This document shows, piece after piece, positions 60,607 through 64,000 of a DNA stretch of 64,000 nucleotides. Source of the DNA: Gordonia sp. OPL2. GTDB lineage: Bacteria > Actinomycetota > Actinomycetes > Mycobacteriales > Mycobacteriaceae. The notes beneath the pieces are model-generated. The model was not told the DNA's origin and ran no database searches. It saw only the letters and a program-made list of their open reading frames with translations. Both the position numbers and the translations under genes were made by a program. The number at the start of each line of letters is the position of its first letter. Within the stretch, counting starts at the first letter, position 1. The stretch lies in the NCBI RefSeq assembly GCF_003797825.1, contig NZ_RKME01000026.1:1-64000 (forward strand), written 5' to 3'.

Positions 60607-62148
60607 GTGACGGTGCCGACGCCTCAAGCGGGTTCGACGATCCTGGCCTACATCCCCAGTCCACCGGCCGGAGTGTGGTACCTCGGCCCGCTCCCGCTGC
60701 GGGCGTATGCGCTGTGCATAATCGCCGGAATCATCGTCGCCGTCTGGTGGGGCAACCGCCGCTGGAAGGCTCGTGGGGGACAAGAGGGTGAGGTCCTCGA
60801 CGTCGCGATCTGGGCGGTCCCGTTCGGTCTCGTCGGCGGCCGGCTGTATCACCTCGCCACCGACTGGCGCACCTACTTCGGCGACGGACCGAAGGATCCG
60901 ATCGACGCTCTGAAGATCTGGGACGGCGGTCTCGGTATCTGGGGTGCGGTGTTGTTCGGTGCGTTGGGTGCATGGATCGGTGCCCGGCGACATGGCATCA
61001 AACTGCCGCCGTTCGGCGACGCGCTCGCCCCGCCGATCCTGCTGGCCCAGGCGATCGGCCGACTCGGCAACTACTTCAATCAGGAGCTCTACGGACGGGA
61101 GACCACCGTTCCGTGGGGGCTGAAGATCTATGAGCGCGTCGACTCCGACGGTTTCGCCGATCCCGGCCTGATCACCGGTACGTCGAACGGCAATGTCGTC
61201 GCGATCGTGCACCCGACATTCCTGTACGAACTCCTGTGGAACGTTCTCGTCGTGATCCTGCTCGTCGTCGCCGATCGACGGTTCCGCATCGGGCACGGAC
61301 GACTCTTCGCGCTCTACGTCGCCGGCTACTGCGTCGGCCGGTTCGGTGTCGAGCTCATGCGCTCCGACCCCGCCACCCACATCTTCGGCACGCGGATCAA
61401 CGTCTTCACCGCAGTGGTCGTGTTTGCCTGCGCCGCTGCCTATTTCGTGCTCGCACCGAAGGGGCGGGAACAAGGGCTGTCGATCTATCACCCGGGTCGC
61501 GCCGAGGAACTCGAAGAACTCGGCGAGCTCGGCTACGTCGACGACCGGTTCGATGCCGACGCTGACACCGACCGTGGTGATGCCGCCCGCGTCGCCACAC
61601 TCGACACCCCTCCGGTCCCGCCGGCGGCACCCTCCTCCGAACCCGTTCCGACGGCCGGGGCGGCATCCGTACCGCCGGCGCACAGCGCCGACGTCGACGC
61701 GCCCGACACCGGTAGCGCTGCTCAGGCCGCGCTCGCTGCGGCGATCGCACGGCACACCCCGCGCACCGACGACGGCGAACCGGTGGCCTCGGACGCCTCG
61801 GGCGATTCCTGGGTCCTCGAGTCGGATGACCAGCCGGTCACCGAACCAGCACTCGCTGACGACGCACTCGCTGACGACGCCCCGGGCGTGGCCGAGGACA
61901 CCGCGGACACCGAGGACACCGAGGACACAGCCGAGGACACCCCGGACGCAGCCGAGGATTCCCCGGACGCGGCCGACGACGCCGAGGACACCCCGGATAC
62001 GGCTGAGGACGCCCCGAACCCGGCCGAGGACACCGCGGACACAGCCGACACCGACGACACCCCGAACATCACCGACCCTGCCGCTGACACCGACCCTGCC
62101 GACGACACCGACCCTGCCGCCGACACCGATCCCGCCGACAACAAGTAG
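60607..62148 (+). CDS. lgt: Prolipoprotein diacylglyceryl transferase with a long acidic tail
   Basis: First lipoprotein-maturation enzyme, moving diacylglycerol from phosphatidylglycerol to the lipobox Cys. It is 513 residues against about 280-320 usual. The membrane part has LPLRAYALCIIAGI, GGRLYHLATDW and the signature GRLGNYFNQELYGRET, with VHPTFLYELLWN. It ends near residue 288. The remaining 225 residues are soluble, first Pro/Ala-rich then a run of AED/DTxD repeats. Mycobacterial Lgt also has C-terminal extensions. The GTG start is set by the leaderless promoter. Confidence 0.94.
   Translation: MTVPTPQAGSTILAYIPSPPAGVWYLGPLPLRAYALCIIAGIIVAVWWGNRRWKARGGQEGEVLDVAIWAVPFGLVGGRLYHLATDWRTYFGDGPKDPIDALKIWDGGLGIWGAVLFGALGAWIGARRHGIKLPPFGDALAPPILLAQAIGRLGNYFNQELYGRETTVPWGLKIYERVDSDGFADPGLITGTSNGNVVAIVHPTFLYELLWNVLVVILLVVADRRFRIGHGRLFALYVAGYCVGRFGVELMRSDPATHIFGTRINVFTAVVVFACAAAYFVLAPKGREQGLSIYHPGRAEELEELGELGYVDDRFDADADTDRGDAARVATLDTPPVPPAAPSSEPVPTAGAASVPPAHSADVDAPDTGSAAQAALAAAIARHTPRTDDGEPVASDASGDSWVLESDDQPVTEPALADDALADDAPGVAEDTADTEDTEDTAEDTPDAAEDSPDAADDAEDTPDTAEDAPNPAEDTADTADTDDTPNITDPAADTDPADDTDPAADTDPADNK
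61858..62145 (+). repeat. lgt: Degenerate acidic repeat tract in the lgt 3' end
   Basis: Units such as GCCGAGGACACC and CCTGCCGACGACACCGAC recur in tandem, coding AEDT, AEDTPDAAED and TDPADDTDPA peptides. The tract is almost only Asp, Glu, Thr, Ala and Pro. Length variation between strains would be expected from slippage. Confidence 0.8.
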
Positions 62149-62360
62149 CGCCCGACCGCACAGGTCGCCCGGATCACACCACGATCCGACATCGATCACA
62201 TCCGACGAGAGCGCACCGGCGGATTCGGTCGGATACGATGAGGTTTCGCGGTGCACGGGATCAGCCCATCCGACCCTGCATCGTCATTGCTCCACGGGCC
62301 AGCGTTGTCCCTGAGGACATCGAGCATTGCGATTCGTCACGAGTCGAGTGGAGGTTCGAG
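62149..62360. other. Intergenic region upstream of gltB
   Basis: A 212-base gap between lgt and gltB. It contains a TACGAT -10-like box at about 62234-62239 and a GAGGTTCGAG ribosome binding site just before the ATG. CATCGATCACATCCGAC and GATTCGTCACGAGTCGAG are dyad-like but irregular. No gene or RNA is recognised. Nitrogen control (GlnR) would be expected for gltB but I cannot point to a clear site. Confidence 0.4.
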
Positions 62361-64000
62361 ATGTTGTTTTCTGCGCTCCCGGCCAAGCAGGGTCTCTACG
62401 ATCCCGAAGCCGAGGTCGACTCATGCGGCGTCGCCATGGTCGCCGACGTCCACGGTCGCCGATCGCATTCGATCGTCGCCGACGGCTTGTTGGCGCTCGA
62501 GAATCTCGAGCATCGAGGGGCGGCGGGCGCCGAGGTCAACAGCGGCGACGGCGCGGGCATTCTCATCCAGCTGCCCGACGAGTTGCTGCGTGCAGTCGTC
62601 GATTTCGACTTACCCGCACCGACTCCCGAGGGCGACAACACCTACGCGGCCGGGACCTGCTTCCTGCCCGTCGACCCCACTCTGCGTGAGCGTGCGATCG
62701 AACGCGTGAGCGCCCTCGCCGACGCCGAGGGCATCACGATCCTCGGCTGGCGCGAACTGCCCGTCGACGCCGCCCGCGCCGACATCGGCGAGACCGCCGC
62801 CGGCTGCATGCCGTTCATGATGCAACTCTTCGTCACGGTCGATCCGGCCGCCGGTGCGCAGCGTATCGGCGGACTCGCCCTCGACCGCCACATATTCCCG
62901 TTCCGCAAGCAGGCCGAACGCGTGACACCGGAGATCGAGGAGGCGGGCACCGGGCTGTACTTCCCGTCGCTGTCGAGCCGCACCATCGTCTACAAGGGCA
63001 TGCTCACGACGATGCAGCTGCCGCTCTACTACGACGACCTGCGCGACGACCGCTGCCACAGCGCGATCGCCATCGTCCACTCCCGCTTCTCCACCAACAC
63101 CTTCCCATCGTGGCCGCTTGCGCACCCGTTCCGATTCGTCGCGCACAACGGCGAGATCAACACGGTCCGTGGCAACCGCAATCGCATGCGTGCACGTGAG
63201 GCCCTGTTGGCCACGGATCTCATCCCCGGCGACCTCAGCCGCGCATTCCCGATCTGCACGCCCGAGTCGTCGGACTCGGCGTCGCTCGACGAAGTGCTCG
63301 AGATGCTGCACCTCGGCGGTCGCAGCGTGCCGCACGCGGTCATGCTGATGGTTCCCGAGGCGTGGGAGAACGTCGGCGACATGGATCCTCGCCGGCGCGC
63401 CTTTCTGCAGTTCAACGCGTCCCTGATGGAGGCGTGGGACGGCCCGGCGTGCGTCACCTTCACCGACGGCACCGTGGTCGGGGCCGTGCTCGACCGCAAC
63501 GGCCTGCGTCCGGGCCGGTGGTGGCAGACCCGCGACGGCCGGGTCATCCTCGCCTCGGAGGCCGGCGTCCTCGACGTCCCCGTGGACGACGTCATCTCCA
63601 AAGGGCGTCTCGAGCCCGGTCGGATGTTCCTCGTCGACACCAAGCAGGGACGGATCATCCCCGACGAGGAGATCAAGGGCGACCTGATCCACGCCGAGCC
63701 GTACGACGAATGGCTGCACGCCGGCCTGCTCGACATCGCGACCCTGCCCAACCGGCCCGTCTACAAGCCCAATCACGACACGGTGGTGCGACGCCAGGTG
63801 TCCTTCGGCTACACCGAGGAAGACCTGCGCGTGCTGCTGACGCCGATGGCGGCGTCCGGGTACGAGCCGCTCGGCTCGATGGGCACCGACACCCCGGTCG
63901 CGGTGCTGTCCCAGCGGTCCCGGTTGCTCTACGACTACTTCGTCGAGCTGTTCGCCCAGGTCACCAACCCGCCGCTGGATGCGATCCGCGAGGAGATCGT
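62361..64000 (+). CDS. gltB: Glutamate synthase large subunit, N-terminal part (cut by the window end)
   Basis: Transfers the glutamine amide to 2-oxoglutarate. The first 546 codons are seen. A 21-residue propeptide (MLFSALPAKQGLYDPEAEVD start) precedes Cys22 in SCGVAMVAD, the class II glutamine amidotransferase nucleophile exposed by cleavage. Further conserved segments are NLEHRGAAGAEVNSGDGAGI, HSRFSTNTFPSWPLAHPFR, HNGEINTVRGN and DRNGLRPGRWW. The frame is open to the last base; the central, FMN and beta-helix domains lie beyond. In M. tuberculosis gltB is elsewhere, so this is a departure from that backbone after lgt. Confidence 0.95.
   Translation, partial: MLFSALPAKQGLYDPEAEVDSCGVAMVADVHGRRSHSIVADGLLALENLEHRGAAGAEVNSGDGAGILIQLPDELLRAVVDFDLPAPTPEGDNTYAAGTCFLPVDPTLRERAIERVSALADAEGITILGWRELPVDAARADIGETAAGCMPFMMQLFVTVDPAAGAQRIGGLALDRHIFPFRKQAERVTPEIEEAGTGLYFPSLSSRTIVYKGMLTTMQLPLYYDDLRDDRCHSAIAIVHSRFSTNTFPSWPLAHPFRFVAHNGEINTVRGNRNRMRAREALLATDLIPGDLSRAFPICTPESSDSASLDEVLEMLHLGGRSVPHAVMLMVPEAWENVGDMDPRRRAFLQFNASLMEAWDGPACVTFTDGTVVGAVLDRNGLRPGRWWQTRDGRVILASEAGVLDVPVDDVISKGRLEPGRMFLVDTKQGRIIPDEEIKGDLIHAEPYDEWLHAGLLDIATLPNRPVYKPNHDTVVRRQVSFGYTEEDLRVLLTPMAASGYEPLGSMGTDTPVAVLSQRSRLLYDYFVELFAQVTNPPLDAIREEI

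Noticed and set aside
61858..62145. CRISPR-like or satellite array in the lgt 3' end
   Set aside because: The units are in frame, degenerate and of 9-18 bases with no unique spacers; they are coding repeats.
1..64000. tRNA, rRNA, insertion sequences, prophage or defence islands
   Set aside because: I looked for cloverleaf arms, transposase motifs, terminal repeats and nuclease or helicase defence genes and saw none. A covariance-model scan would be needed to exclude small RNAs fully.

Overview
The window is a high-GC chromosomal segment of an actinobacterium of the order Mycobacteriales. A Gordonia-like genus is my inference. The signs are a complete yrbE/mce lipid-import operon, F420-type oxidoreductases, many GTG starts, leaderless promoters with TANNNT -10 boxes, and a gene order that follows the Mycobacterium tuberculosis Rv1536-Rv1614 backbone (ileS, dinX, ansA, lspA, Rv1540, dnaE1, ilvA, treZYX, Rv1565c, bio, nad, his, trp, lgt). 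I see no IS element, prophage, CRISPR array, tRNA or rRNA. No stretch without a gene exceeds 300 bases; the longest is about 240.

Layout. 1-6.7 kb: the 3' part of ileS, an NDH-2-like flavoprotein overlapping an ECF41 sigma factor, a TetR/F420-oxidoreductase divergon with two operators, and a Y-family polymerase. 6.7-16.4 kb: asparaginase, two lipoproteins, lspA, an RluD-type pseudouridine synthase, dnaE1, a small membrane protein and a secreted beta-propeller. 16.5-19.8 kb: ilvA and treZ. 20.0-29.5 kb: a ten-gene-scale mce cluster (yrbEA, yrbEB, mceA-F, one Mce-associated protein) lying between treZ and treY, which are neighbours in M. tuberculosis. 29.5-36.7 kb: treY, glgX/treX and a membrane acyltransferase. 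36.9-42.9 kb: a BioQ-like TetR repressor facing bioA-bioF-bioD-bioB-bsaP-DUF2567. 42.9-47.8 kb: an XRE/methionine-aminopeptidase divergon, an NrtR-type regulator, a LuxR-type regulator, and nadA-nadC without nadB. 47.9-60.5 kb: a his-trp supercluster (hisDCBH, membrane protein, priA, impA-like, hisF, hisI, tautomerase, trpE, TIGR02234, trpCBA). 60.6-64 kb: lgt with a long acidic tail, then the start of gltB.

How it works together. Most of the window is core metabolism: biotin, NAD, histidine, tryptophan, branched-chain amino acid and trehalose synthesis, lipoprotein maturation (lspA and lgt) and replication. Genes within operons are tightly packed, with repeated 4-base ATGA/GTGA overlaps. Local regulation can be read from dyads placed between divergent genes: GAGAGCAsTGCTCTC (TetR), CTGTACNNNGTNCAG (BioQ), GGTATNNNNATACC (XRE/map) and GTTTTCGA-N7-TCGAAAAC (nadA). 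The least ordinary features are the mce block splitting the trehalose locus, the XRE/map module, the nadA-nadC fusion-like junction without nadB, and low-complexity extensions on GlgX, Lgt, DinB and the LuxR regulator. I did not find a clearly undescribed defence or mobile system.
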